A stretch of DNA of 64,000 nt from Melastoma dodecandrum (taxonomy: Eukaryota > Streptophyta > Magnoliopsida > Myrtales > Melastomataceae). How positions within the stretch are numbered: position 1 is the first letter of the stretch; each line of letters starts with the position of its first letter. Of the stretch, positions 1 to 11,100 are shown in pieces. The stretch covers positions 8,928,001 through 8,992,000 of the forward strand of contig JARUPY010000397.1 of assembly GCA_029817715.1 (NCBI GenBank). Direction: 5' to 3'. The notes under the pieces are model-generated. The model saw nothing but the letters and a program-made list of their open reading frames with translations, made no database searches and was not told the origin of the DNA. A program made the position numbers and the translations under genes.

Positions 1-890
1 GCATCCGCCACATGGGTTTTCAGCCCTTTAATATGCCTTACAATGGTTTGCTCAGGGGGTTCAACTATATCACACTAGAGCATCAATTGCTCGAACTCGC
101 GAGTGTACTCAAAAATACTCGAAGATTGCTAAAGCGAGTTCAATCTGAGGAACAAGTCTTACCGATATCGCTCAGGAAGAAACCTCTTTTTCATCTCCCT
201 TTTCATTTTGTCCCACGAGCGAATCTTCTCTTTCCCTTCTGGATGACGCTGCTGATTCAAGTTCTCCCATCATAAGCTAGCGTACTTTCGAAGTCGAAAG
301 GCTGCCACCTTGACTTGCCTTTCCTCGGGAATCTCTTCATAGTCGAATACTCTCTTAATTGCATGAAACCAATCGGGAAACTCTTCGGGGTCTATCTTTA
401 AATCAAACTCAGGAATGTCTACTCACACAATTATAGGACGGGCGGGTTGACGTTCTCGAGTTTGCCTCTTAATATTCTTCTCGTCTCGAGTTAATCTCAT
501 AGGACTCTCCTTGTCCCCATATCTATCCACAAATGAATTTTTTTTTCCATGTCCTCAAAATATCGAGGAGACTGTGGTTCGGGTTGTCTCCTTTCTTCCA
601 GGAGCTGTTGCATCTGACGACGTAACTCTCCAACCTCCTGTTCTACACGAGCAGAACGGGCCTCCTCCAACCGCTCTAAACGAGCCGAACGGGCCTCCTC
701 CAACGTCATCCCACATAGGAACCTATTCGTCATCACTTCCACCGTACGTTCAACAACAGATTTGCACTCTACGACAACCACCGCTCTCAAATAACCCAGC
801 GCACAACACAAGCTTGCGCTCTCAACAACCCATCGCTCAACACAACCACCGTGTGCTCTCAAACAACCCAGTGCTCAACACAACAACCGT
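1..890 (-). pseudogene. Ty3/gypsy gag fragment (element G1)
   Basis: Read on the minus strand this is the N-terminal part of a Ty3/gypsy Gag. It opens next to a primer-binding site with the segment MTLEEARSARLERLEEARSA (a charged coiled-coil-like start), then gives VDIPEFDLKIDPEEFPDWF, the capsid signature seen again at 48604-48903, and continues through a KYASLWWENL-like stretch and EEQTIVRHIKGL near the window edge. An internal stop in the VDIPEF region and frame changes show it is decayed. The same gag type recurs in G2, G3 and F. The element continues to the left beyond the window, so protease and polymerase are not visible. Family assignment to Ty3/gypsy is firm; the lineage is inferred as chromovirus-like. 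Confidence 0.8.
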
Positions 891-904
891 GCACTATGAT
901 ACCA
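891..904 (-). other. Primer-binding site of G1 (initiator tRNA-Met type)
   Basis: On the minus strand the bases read TGGTATCATAGTGC, close to TGGTATCAGAGC, the complement of the plant initiator tRNA-Met 3' end. It lies two bases inside the LTR edge at 907, which fixes the element as minus strand. Confidence 0.75.
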
Positions 905-906
905 AC

Positions 907-1535
907 TGATGTGCGACCAGCCGCAAAAACAGGAAAATACTACAACGACGAAGAAACGCACAATCGAACAAATCGAACGAAACAAACGAAAGGGATAGAA
1001 CTCGGACCGTTGCTGGATACAGCTGAAGCACCACCAAGACTGCCACGAGGGTTCGGATTATGGGAACGCTCGGATAAAATCTCGCCACGCTTGGAATACA
1101 CCAAACAATAAGAGAAGTTAAGCAAAGTTCTTGTAAGAACTGACGGCTGCCAAATTTGGATAAAATATTCAAAAGGTTCTCCCTAAACCTTAATACAAGA
1201 GCCCTATTTATAGAAGACCTAAAGTGGGCTAACCCTTAATCCCAATTAGGCCCAAAATGGATCAAACCAAAAGCAAATTAAAATAAGTCTAAAAGCAAAA
1301 ACTAAGGAAACTGAGCCAGACTTCGGCTGGGCCGTCCTTCAACAAATCCCAACCTTGCACGCTCTCGAGCTCCCGAGTCTCGAGTTGGAGCGGATCTCGA
1401 GATGACTCCTGTCTTCTCGAGTTGACGTATAAACTCGACCGCTTCAGCACCGTGAAGGTACTTCCCGTCTCTTGTGCTCCTCTCGAGTTGGTCCCGACTT
1501 GGCCTTGCTGGATCCAATTCACATAAGTGAGTTTC
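907..1535 (-). repeat. 5' LTR of gypsy element G1
   Basis: The LTR edge TGATGTGCG on the plus strand (CGCACATCA as minus-strand 3' end) abuts the primer-binding site. A TATA-like CTATAAATAG sits at 1204-1213 on the minus strand, as expected for the LTR promoter. The outer edge is approximate because no second LTR is in the window. From 1536 to 1725 I see no gene. Confidence 0.6.
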
Positions 1536-1734
1536 AAAATTGTTATCGTATCACCCCAAAATCACTATTGGAAGTAGGAACTTTACTTTTAGAAACAAGT
1601 CGCTACTCTAAGTCGCAACTTAATGGTGGCCGAATCAGATGCCCAAATAGCGACTCCATTTGCCATATTCCCACACTAAAGTCACTACTCGAGGCATTTG
1701 AAAAAAAAAAGTAAAAGTTCGATCTCAAGGGATG

Positions 1735-2451
1735 GAGTTTTGTATGGATATACGGTTAGTCCGTAAAAAAATTCATCAAATATGGTTGTTTTCAAAATAC
1801 CCAAAATACACCCCTTAGGTCAGGTTTTTAAGACACGCCCTTAACGTAAACATGAGGGTCGGGTTTACGAAATCCGCCCCCAAACACTTAAAGAAAGTTT
1901 GGAGTCGGAAAGGGGTGGGTTTTCAAAACCCGTATTTGAAAAACCTAGACGGATTTTGAAGACCTGCCCTTAACGCAACCATGAGGGTCGGATTTACAAA
2001 ACCCCCCCCCCCCCCCTAAACACTTAAAGAAATAAGTTTGGAGTAACCTGGCCTTTAACAAAACACAAACGGGACGGGTTTTCAAAAACCGCATTTGGAG
2101 GACCTAAACTTGTAAGTATTTGTACCGTAGTTGGTTAGAATCTTCTATTTTAAGTGCGAGGTCTTGTGTTCGATTAGAATCCCTCGCTATATTCCTTTCC
2201 CTGTTAGGAAGGCGCCTTTGACTATTTAGGTCATTGCAACCTTTGCTGTCTTGGATGTTCAAAAGGCGGGTTTGAAAATCGCATCTTTTTCATTTCTCTT
2301 ATTAAAGACGGGTTTTGAGAACCCGTCTCTTTTGTAAAATCAAAGAGGGTTTTCAAAACCCACCATAGGGACTGTAAATGCATAATTTTTGAAACTTTGA
2401 TCGTATTTGATAAATTTTTTTAAAACTAACGGTATGTCAATACAAAACTCG
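1735..2451. mobile_element. Non-autonomous MULE derivative, 717 bp
   Basis: It is bounded by a perfect 9-bp direct repeat CAAGGGATG at 1726-1734 and 2452-2460, the TSD length typical of Mutator-like elements. The ends are inverted repeats: the left begins GAGTTTTGTATGG and the right, reverse-complemented, CGAGTTTTGTATTG, each followed by a GTTAG plus A/T-rich block shared with the elements at 2710, 12034 and 15825. The inside is made of diverged GGGTTTTnAAAACCC palindromes and has no coding potential. A C-homopolymer lies near 2001-2018. Confidence 0.85.
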
Positions 2452-2460
2452 CAAGGGATG

Positions 2461-2700
2461 TATATGTTCAAAGTCACCACTTAAACAAAGGCACTAACTG
2501 AAATAAGGACTTCCAACACTTTGAAAAAAATCTTCCTAATTAATAAGAAAATCGCCATAGTATCGACTTTGAGTAAATTCTACTTTAATTAGCTATTTTA
2601 GCTTGACAATTAACGATTAGGGCCTTTGGGACTGTACTTCCTTAATTTTGAAACTCGTGAACATATTTCACAAATTTATTTTTTAAAACTGACAGTACAA
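2461..2700. other. Spacer with an orphan MULE-like end
   Basis: No gene is visible. The last 60 bases (2640-2700) resemble the inner part of the MULE terminal repeat in the right-end orientation (TTTAAAACTGACAGTACAAAA), so they are probably the remnant of another family member into which the element at 2710 inserted. Confidence 0.4.
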
Positions 2701-3016
2701 AATGTATACGAGGTTTGTACGGATGAACAGTTAGTTTTTAAAAAAATTCGCGAAAAATGGTCAAAGTTTCATAAATTACGCAAAACCCGTCGATGGGGCG
2801 CGTTTTCCGGAGTAATAAAGAGGGCGGGTTTTGAGAACCCGCCCTCGGTGTAAAATGCGGGGGGATGCGGGGAAATCCGCCCCTATGCGGGATGCGCAGT
2901 CCCCATTGAGGCGCGCTTTGAGAACCCGTCCTCAAATGAAGACGGGTTCCCAAAACGCGCCCCCCGGACACTGGAAAAAATTCCAAGTGCCGGGGAGGGC
3001 CTGTCTTATTTCCAAA

Positions 3017-3288
3017 AGGGGCGGGTTTTGAGAACCTGCCCCTTTCCTATGGCCATCAGGGGTGGGTTCCGAAAACCCGCCCCTTTCCTATGCCCATCAG
3101 GGGCGGGTTCCCAAAACCCGCCTCTTTAGTATGCCCACCAGGGGCGGGTTCCGAAAACCCGCCCCTTTCCTATGCTCATCAGGGGCGGGTTCCCAAAATC
3201 CGCCCTTTTAGTATGCCCACCAGGGGCGGGTTTTGGGAACCCGCCCCTTACGTAGTTTAACAAGGGGCGGGTTTTCAAAACCCGCCCC
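3017..3288. repeat. Tandem array of 41-bp GC-rich palindromes
   Basis: About seven units with an exact 41-bp period (starts at 3017, 3058, 3099, 3140, 3181, 3222, 3263). Each unit is a near-perfect hairpin of the form AGGGGCGGGTTnnnnAACCCGCCCC followed by a spacer such as TTTCCTATGCCCATC. The hairpin loop varies between units (TTTTGAG, TTCCGAA, TTCCCAA) while the arms hold. Confidence 0.9.
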
Positions 3289-3409
3289 CGCCCCGACTAA
3301 AGACGTCGGGGTCTTCCTCTCCCGACCTTGTTTCTTGTCGCCCCACACGAAACCCTAACGCCCGAATCGCCCTAACGCCCGGCCATCCATCCTCCTCCCT
3401 CCCGACCTT

Positions 3410-3570
3410 GTTTCTCCCGGTCGTCCCTCCCTCCCTCCGGCCGTCCGTCCTCCCTCGGGCCGTCCGTCCTCCCTCCGGCCGTCCCTCCTGCCTCCGGCCG
3501 TCCCTCTCTCCCTCCGGCCGTCCCTCCCTCCCTCCGGCCGTCCCTCCCTCCCTCCGGCCGTCCCTCCGTT
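3410..3570. repeat. Minisatellite of CCTCCGGCCGTC units
   Basis: About eight units of roughly 20 bp with consensus CCTCCGGCCGTCCCTCCCT run in tandem between the palindrome array and the first ORF. The strand is strongly pyrimidine-rich. It lies inside the MULE and may belong to its 5' leader. Confidence 0.85.
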
Positions 3571-3597
3571 ATTGTAAGCGTTTATTATCGTTAAATT

Positions 3598-3830
3598 AGG
3601 TTTAGTTGATTTTTTAGTGATTTAACTATGTTTAGTTGAATTTAAGTAGGCTATTTAGGGATATATGAAATTTAGTTGAATTTAAAGTAGGGTTAGTTGA
3701 ATTTAGGGATATATGAAATTTGGTTTAATTTAGGGTTAATGGATATTTAGTTTATTTGAATTTAGGGTTATTTGATTTCAGGGTTATTTGAATTTAGGGA
3801 TTAATTGTACATTTTTTTAATAATTGTAGG
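3598..3830. repeat. Degenerate TTAGTTGAATTTAGGG repeats
   Basis: A/T-rich tandem-like copies of TTAGTTGAATTTAGGG with variants fill the stretch just upstream of the first MULE ORF. No coding signal is seen. Confidence 0.6.
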
Positions 3831-3890
3831 TATTTTGAAGTGGAAAGAAGCCGTTATTCTTAGACATCGTAAGTATTATCTTACGTTTCA

Positions 3891-4661
3891 ATGTCGCACG
3901 TACATTTACTTTTGTATGGAAATGGGAAAGTTATTGATAGTGGTGAAGGAGTTGGTTATAGTAGGGGTCCGCTGAAACGTTTGAAGGTATCGAGTGATAT
4001 TGATTATGTGCAATTGGAAAGGGTTATCGCTAATGCAATGAGATTGAACGAAGGAAGTAGGTTGGAAATATGTCATAGATATCCCGTACCTTCGTATACC
4101 GCGTCTGACATTAAGTTCGTCCTAGTACCTATTGGTGATGATGAGGATGTGAGATTGTTGTGCGAATTTGCTATGTGCATTGGTGATCGCATTCAAGAAA
4201 TATATGTTACATCAGTTCCTGGTTATTATGGCAATAAAGAGAGGGCGGGAAGTTCAAGAAGTATGCATGGTGGTAATGTGGGGAATGAGATCGTAGGAGT
4301 AAATGTGAATCAGGAGAGCTTTAATGTTGTGCATGATAACCCTGTAAATAGGAATGTGGGTGAAAATAGTCGTCGGTTGACTCCGATGTTCGAAGGATGT
4401 AGCCGTTATGATGGTAATGATGGGGATGGTGATGATGAGGAGGATGATGATAACGATGGGGATGGTCATGAATATGGTGACATTGAATATGATGATTATG
4501 AAGATGGTGATCCGTTTGAATGTTTGGAACGTGACTTAGACGATCAAGGAGAGATGGACGAAATGACGTATCGGCAATATGAGAATGATATCCTTGAGTC
4601 TATAGTGAATTCTGATAATGACGTCGATACTGATGAGGAAATGTTTAAAGGAGTTGATTAG
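3891..4661 (+). CDS. MULE N-terminal ORF, PB1-like domain plus acidic region
   Basis: A 256-residue open frame. The first 110 residues resemble the PB1-like N-terminal domain of plant MuDR proteins: an opening LLLYGNGKVID strand, a central helix LERVIANAMRLNEG, then ICHRYPVP and VPIGDDEDVRLLCEF, the acidic loop typical of the fold. The rest is a strongly acidic Asp/Glu/Asn-rich linker (about residues 170-215 contain several Asp runs). It ends in TAG at 4659; the next frame, holding the MuDR DNA-binding domain, opens 30 bases later in another frame, so the two were probably one transposase separated by a mutation or an unrecognised intron. It would act in nuclear DNA transposition if repaired. 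Function assignment rests on context and pattern. Confidence 0.6.
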   Translation: MSHVHLLLYGNGKVIDSGEGVGYSRGPLKRLKVSSDIDYVQLERVIANAMRLNEGSRLEICHRYPVPSYTASDIKFVLVPIGDDEDVRLLCEFAMCIGDRIQEIYVTSVPGYYGNKERAGSSRSMHGGNVGNEIVGVNVNQESFNVVHDNPVNRNVGENSRRLTPMFEGCSRYDGNDGDGDDEEDDDNDGDGHEYGDIEYDDYEDGDPFECLERDLDDQGEMDEMTYRQYENDILESIVNSDNDVDTDEEMFKGVD

Positions 4662-4689
4662 GGAAACGATGAAGAGCGTGTAAATGTAA

Positions 4690-5449
4690 GCGTCTAGAAA
4701 GAGGTTGGAGAAACCTCTACCTTTCTATCTTGATAGTGGTGATACTGGGAAGGTGATTGTGGAGGAGGACGATGATGTTACGATTATTGACGATCTTGAA
4801 TCTGTGGTTGAATTTCGTAAAGGGATGAGGTTCAAAAATAAGAAGGAACTCATTAAGACGGTAAACACATTCTGCATCAAGAACCATTACAATTACGATA
4901 TCGTCGAGACGGATAAGATTAAGTGGGCGGTGATTTGTTCTGAGAGTGTGGGTGGTTGCAAGTGGAGATTACGCGGGAGGCAACGTTCTGGTGATCATGA
5001 GTTTGAAATAACAATTGTTGGTGAGCCACATACATGTTTAAATGCAGTGCTTACTCAAGATCATCCTCGGATTGATTGTAACTTTATGGCTCCACACTTT
5101 CGTGCTTTTGTTAAAGAATCTCCTGAAGTGAAAGTATCGTTCCTACGGAATGTAATAAAGGAGAGATTCGGGTATGAAGTTAGTAGGAGACGTGTATGGG
5201 ATGCGAAGAGCAAGGCAATTTCACTTGAATACGGTGATTGGGACGAATCCTATAATGAGTTACCGCATCTTCTTAATGCAATTAGAATTGCCAACCCAGG
5301 AACAATTGTGGATTGGGGTGAATGTTGTAATGTTGGCGAAGTGGAGGATTTTTACTTTCAGAAAGTGTTTTGGGCGTTCGGTCAGTGTATTCAAGCATTT
5401 AAGCATTGATGGCACATTTCTATATGCCGTAGGGTTGAAAAATCGCTGA
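4690..5449 (+). pseudogene. MuDR-type transposase, N-terminal half only
   Basis: The frame open from 4690 (a TTG at 4705; no ATG seen) carries the MuDR N-terminal DNA-binding region: FRKGMRFKNKKELIKTVNTF, CSESVGGCKWRLRG and HTCLN supply the paired Cys/His positions of a zinc-binding fold. After FWAFGQCIQAF a frameshift near 5400 leads to SIDGTFLYAVG, the motif that holds the first catalytic Asp of MULE transposases. Nothing of the rest of the catalytic core or the C-terminal SWIM finger follows; the sequence changes within about 60 bases to a plant mobile domain gene. The deletion is what joins two normally separate genes of such elements. It cannot encode an active transposase. Confidence 0.8.
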
Positions 5450-5484
5450 CGGGACTTGCTAGCGATCCATGTATGGATGTCTAT

Positions 5485-7349
5485 CTCCGTTAGGCAAGAT
5501 TCTACGGAGTGGCGAAGCTTCCATTTATCTCTCTGGATTGGGCTTCGATCAGTGCGTTAACGGAACGGTGGAGACCGGAGACGCACACCTTCCACATGGT
5601 GCACGGTGAGATGACCGTGACCCTACCGGATGTTGCTATTCAGATTGGATTGCCTGTTGATGGTGATACAGTTATAGGTTGCACCTCGATATCGGCAGTC
5701 GAGGTGTGTCATGAGTTGTTAGGCCGTGTACCTGCTGGAGATAATATTAGGTCGGGTCGTATTAGACTAAGCTGGTTGGCCCAAAATTTCTCTGAGATTC
5801 CAGTAGATGCCACTGAGGAGGTGGTTCAGATGTACACGAGGGCGTACATCCTTCAGCTTATAGGTGGTATGTTGTTCACTACTAAGTCGGACAACTTAGT
5901 ACACCTTTTCTGGTTGCCACTATTAGCTGATTTAGAGAGGACGGGACAATATAGCTGGGGTAGTGCATGCCTAGCCTGGTTATATAGGAGCTTGTGTAAG
6001 GCGTCTCATCATAAGGCGTCACAGATCGATGGCCCACTCATTTTACTACAGATTTAGGCGTTGGATAGATTCCCACATGTAGCGCCTTTGAGACGTCGAT
6101 CTCCTTTCGTAGATGATATACCTCTTACTTATCGTTGGGCCGTAGCCAAGGATGTGCGCACGGTTGCGACGCATGTACTTCAATCGTACAGAGAGGCCTT
6201 CGACAGGCAAAGCAGTGATCAGGTACACCTTACGATTGAATAAAGTAATTACATTTGATTGTGTCATATCTCCCTTTAACGTTCTTATTGAAATATGCAG
6301 GTCATTTGGCATCCATACCCTGAACAGTTGATAAATATGCTTCCAGCTTACTGTCGGTCCGGCCAGATGATTTGGCATGCCCGTGTACCCCTGATATGCT
6401 TCTATATTGTGGAATGGTACTTCCCAGATGGTGCTTCTATATTGTGGAATGGTACCCCTCAATGACACCAGCAAAGCCCTTCATCGCATTGATCTTCGCG
6501 GGAAGAATATCAACAACTGGAGGTAGATCCACCGACAGTTTGTGGATATCTGGGAAGATCGGCTGAACTATGTCGTGCTGCTGGAGTGGAATTCACGAAA
6601 GAAATATTCCAAGTGGTACGCGAATCATACTCGGCAATATATTTCCCATACAGGATTCATACTTCTTTATATTCGATTTTCCTTGTTTAACATATATTCA
6701 TTTACGTCGTTCTTATTGTGTGACAGCTGAAGAATTTTAGAAAGATCAAGCTACGATCTGACCAGCCGGAGCTCGTCTCTCTTGCCGAGGACTCCATGGA
6801 AATGCTCAGAGAGTACGGACCGGTTCGACTATATGGTCGAACCGGCGGCTTGGAAGACCAACCGACGTTTGAGTTCCTGCCTCCACATGATGAATAGCAC
6901 TTCGAGGGTGATGCTGGTGGAGGACAGCACTTCGAGCCAATTGACGAGGAGGACATGTCACATGAAGGACAGCCCTTCGACAGAGATGTGGACATGCCAC
7001 AAGCATATGACGATCCCGTATTTGACGAGGAGGGTCATGAAGTGCGGGAAGGGATGCTGATATCACAAATTACTCACGTGGATGCCGAGTACTGCACGCC
7101 ATATTTTGAGGTTGGGTCGAGTTCGACTCCTGCAGCTCCGATTAAAGGAGCGGGAGAATTTGGATAAGCTCAATCAAATTTCGAAGTTTCGTTATAGTTA
7201 AACTCAACTAACATAACCTTTTTCAGGTACGACCATTTCGGAGAGCCATCTCAAGTTACACAGTTATTCCCGGGCGACTCGTCGGAGCAGCGTCCCATTC
7301 TTATACCATATGTTTGGAGGAGATCGAGTAGACGTAGAGGGAATTAGAA
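5485..7349 (+). pseudogene. Plant mobile domain (PMD/MAIN-like) gene, several exons
   Basis: Exon 1 reads to 6240: FISLDWASISALTERWRPET, then TFHMVHGEMTVTLPDVAIQI with GLPVDGD, the hallmark of the plant mobile domain found in MAIN/MAIL1 proteins and in many plant transposons. It continues with RAYILQLIGGMLF and the LADLERTGQYSWGSACLAWL block. A TAG at 6055-6057 replaces the usual Trp of the QIW motif. An intron GT (after 6222) to AG (6300) joins DRQSSDQ to VIWHPYPEQ; later coding pieces are 6301-6640 and 6725-7166 (acidic tail), with a possible last piece from 7228. No clear start codon is visible, and the 5' end fuses to the MuDR remnant. In host plants MAIN proteins act in meristem maintenance and TE silencing; here it is TE cargo. 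Domain call is firm, exon borders approximate. Confidence 0.8.
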
Positions 7350-7519
7350 TTGTCTTCGTATTTGTAAACCATTATGTACTTTGATGTTTGGATGTATTTC
7401 AGTGATGTTTTACATATAAATCAGTGCATTTTCTGAGATGTGAAGTGTTTCCGATTGTTGTAACTAAAAATGTTTCGATCGAACAGGGATGGTTACTAAA
7501 ACAAATTACACTCCAACAT

Positions 7520-7800
7520 AGTCTGGGCGGGGGCGGGTTTTGGGAACCCGCCCCTTGTTAAAGTAAGAAAGGGGCGGGTTCCCAAAACCCTCCCCTTTTG
7601 GGAGTAAGGGGAAGCCCCCTCGTGTGCACTTGGGAGTAAGTGTCCGGGGGACGCGTTTTGTGAACCCGTCTTCATGTTAGGACGTGTTCTCAAAACGCGC
7701 CTTAATGCGGCATCCGCACCCCGCATAGGAGCGGGTTTTGGGAACCCGCCCCCTTTCATTTTACACGAAGGGCGGGTTCTCAAAACCCGCCCTCTTTGTT
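7520..7800. repeat. Right-arm palindromes of the MULE
   Basis: Inverted counterpart of the left arm: GGGGCGGGTTTTGGGAACCC and AGGGCGGGTTCTCAAAACCC type hairpins separated by unique spacers, fewer and less regular than the 41-bp array at 3017. Followed by GGACGCGTTTTGAAAACGCG and the outer terminal repeat. Confidence 0.8.
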
Positions 7801-7926
7801 ATCTCGAGGACGCGTTTTGAAAACGCGCCCCATCGACGGAATTACGGTAATTTACGGAACTTTGACCGTTTTTGGCGAATTTTTTCGGAAACTAACTGTT
7901 CATCCGTACAAACCTCAACTGTATAC

Positions 7927-8191
7927 CTCTAGGACCAGCAATGCTAGTAGATCTAAGTTTTCAGGCAGTTCCAAGCACCCAAACACCATCGCCAAACAAC
8001 AAAATCTACTGAACCACCACCCAAAGGAGCCTCCCTTTGCAGAAACCCTCCCTGTAAATCAACAGCGGGGACAAATTCCTTTTAAGTTGTCCGCTTAATA
8101 CAAGGCAGTCCATGATCTTCTGAAATTCCTAGGTCCACCAAACACAGGAAGGTTGGTGAAAATCAGTCTCAGTTGCTGGTGTTGGAACATT
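7927..8191 (-). other. Probable 3' UTR of the SUA gene
   Basis: The 265 bases between the SUA stop codon and the MULE TSD hold no other gene. A/T-poor text with no transposon signature suggests 3' untranslated sequence. The MULE therefore lies directly downstream of, or inside, the 3' end of the transcript. Confidence 0.4.
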
Positions 8192-11100
8192 CTAGGACAT
8201 TTCCCGGAACCTTGACAGTGCCTTTTTATGTATCAATGTCCTATAACTATCCCCAGCTTGCACCTCCAGGTCAGGATCTAACTTCTTTGGCTGACTCCCA
8301 AGACCTGCTCTGCTTTCCATCCCTCGAGCTTGGACTGGCTCTACCATCCCACTTCCATCCTTCCCTAGCCCCTGGAAGTTACAATTCATGACAACAAAAA
8401 TGATGGACGAATGAAAACAAGTTCAATATGACCAAAGAGAAACACAAAGCAGCAAACAAACACGGTACAAAATACTACCAAGCCTTCATGCCAGCCCATG
8501 CTCCGAAGCATGCGGTTCCCAACATTGTTCTCATCAATAGCTTTGTCGGCAGTTATCACCTCATAGCTCTGGGCATTGGCATTTGCTTCTCCAGGACCTC
8601 GGGACCCTCCAACACCAGGAGGAAAAGGCATTGATTCCAGAGAACTTTTCTTGAGAGACAAATCTCGATCTACAATTTCCAAAAAAGGAAACAAAACAAC
8701 AACAATCAATGGAAATAAACAGTACCACCTGGACAAAATAAGCTGTGGCTTCCCACAAAACATTCCCACCAAGGCAGAAAAGAATGATATCAATGATCAA
8801 GCAAACTCTCACTTAAATTTGCGAAGTCTGGATCGGCTACATCATTTCCCATCAAAGATGAACCATACAGGTTCCTCCTCTCCGCAGCACGGTCCCTATA
8901 CATTGCCTGGGGCAATTCTTTGAGACTAGCCAAAGAATTTGATGGCATCTCAGAGAATCTTCTCTTGCCACTGCCAGGGGCAACAGGCAATGAATATGAG
9001 CCCAGAGCAGATACATCTGTTTTGAATGCAGTTGAACCCACAGACACATCTAAACTCTCTGCTGAAAAACCTGCTAAAAAGCATGGGGTAAACAGCTAGA
9101 AACTCCATTAGAAAACTCAAAAGACAAAGTTTCTGACTTCACTAGACCTCTTCCAGAATGTCTAATCACCCCCACGATAGGCCCCCCAGAGCTGTTGGGA
9201 GCAGGCCTCGACTTTGCCGACTGTTCAACAACAAAACTTGAAACGCTGGAAGGAGCAATTGCAACTGCTGAGCCGAAAATAGTTGCATCCGGTGTAACAA
9301 CCATTTCAGTTCTGGGGCTAGTTTTGATTACTTGTACAGGATTAGATGATCGGTCATCCACAGAAGCAGAAGTCCGTGAGTCTTCAAGGCTCCCACGAGT
9401 TGTTTGCTCTTCATGATTCCTTTGTTTCCACATCGTTAATACATTGTTCATCTTCTTTTTGCTAGCTATGATACTGCTTTTTGAAGCAAGTTTTATCTCT
9501 TTTAGCTTCTCCTTCTCTTTCTTCTCTGCTGCTATTGCGGCAGCAGCGGCTGCCTGTACAGCATCAGGCAGCGAGGCAGACTTCTCAACTGAAGATATGG
9601 TGGCAGCTGGGGCTGAGATTACCACCTTTTTATTACTGGAAACATCCAACTCCTTTGAGTGCTTGGATTCCTTACCAGACCTACAAGTGTTTTGGTCTGT
9701 ACAGGGGATGTACTGCTGAGTATTTTGATCAAAAGAATACCAGATACCGCTATTACCATCATAATAAAGACCTGCAAATAGAATGGATAATAATGTTAAA
9801 TTCATTTCATTTCTTGCGCCAAGATAAGCCATATATGCCAATTTGGAACCCAAAAGAGGAACAAAAGGAAGCAAGGTAAAAAAAGGCTGGCCTTACAATG
9901 GAATGCTCGAATTTTAGCCATATTAATCTTAGGGCTTAAGTATTGCACCATGTCATGCATTCTATGCTGATGGATTGTCTAGTACTATTTGAAGGCATTT
10001 TGGTGTCCATCGAGACAAATCTTAGTAAAAAATGATAAGCAGACCATTTGGAAGCCAAAAAAAAAAAAAAAAAAAAAAAAGGAATGACAATAAAAAGAAA
10101 ACCTAGGTAGCTGGTGCATAGGTGCTTCCGGGATTGCAGGGTAGGGGGTCGATGCAAACTGTTCGTGAAACGGGATGGTTTACAAGTGTTGAAAACATAG
10201 CGAATAGATTATCACATATCAACTTTGTTTCTACACGAAGGTATGCCCTCATGGAAAATCAGAATGATTGGAGGAGATATATCCCATGCGACTCCAATGA
10301 GATGGCTAAAAACGATTTTAGCATAATCAATCATTCAATATCGACCCCATTTGTCATAATCCAAGCTAAACGATTTTGATTTATATATAAGCTCATAAGC
10401 ATATGCATGCAACATCATCAAAATTGAAAGAACCTGAAGTTCCATCATAGTAGAAGCCAGAGGCTGCATCATAATAGTAGCCAGAAGTTTGATCCCACAC
10501 AAAGCCAGACTGCAGGGATGAGCCATTATTCTGAGCTGGAACATCACCACTCCCAGGTTCTTGTCTGCCAGAAGATTGCTTCTCCTCAGGGTTGTACTCT
10601 TTTGGTGTCCAACCAACTGCATTGTACTTCATAGAAGATTTGGAATGGCAAGTTAAAAATAAAGCATGTTTTCTTTCACATTGTGAATGGGTTCTGGAAA
10701 AGCTTCAAGAACATAACAGATGCAAGGCCTTCAATGACATATCAGAAGGAATTAAAACAGATGACTTAAGTTAAACACAAACCAAAGCACCTGTTGGGAA
10801 AAGGTTGCAGCTTCAATTGCTGCTGCAGCAAGACTGCTAGATTGATGGGCCGAGGAGCTTGATCCTGGTCCAAGGGTGTTCTTTGCATATGCTACACGAA
10901 TAATCTGACCATTCTTCTCCAGTGCCATGCCATTTGTAGCTTCAAGAGATTTTGTGGCATCCTCCACCTATTAAAAGCAAATATAATATTCATGCTAAAC
11001 CAAATATCATATCAATAAAAAAACTCCCTAATCCAGAATTCCCTAATTAAAACATAAGAGTTTATTTTCCAAAATTTGTACTATCTGTGCACCCTCCATT

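Larger units (their letters stand above)
2710..7917 (+). mobile_element. 5.2-kb MULE carrying MuDR remnant and plant mobile domain gene
   Basis: The element has long terminal inverted repeats: GAGGTTTGTACGGATGAACA at the left matches the reverse complement at the right for roughly 160 bp, through GTCGATGGGGCGCGTTTT and a GGGCGGGTTTTGAGAACCCGCCC palindrome. Flanking 9-mers AATGTATAC (2701-2709) and ACTGTATAC (7918-7926) match at 8 of 9 positions and read as an aged TSD. The payload, all on the plus strand, is a PB1-like ORF, the N-terminal half of a MuDR transposase cut off just after its first catalytic Asp motif, then a spliced plant mobile domain gene. Known: MULE/PMD pairings occur in plants. 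Inferred: this copy lacks a complete transposase and would need help to move. Confidence 0.88.

Noticed and set aside
3408..3599. 63-residue Pro/Ser/Arg-rich ORF
   Set aside because: It is only the translation of the CCTCCGGCCGTC minisatellite.
8176..9874. Several plus-strand ORFs across the SUA gene
   Set aside because: They are antisense shadows of SUA exons; the minus strand has splice signals and conserved domains.
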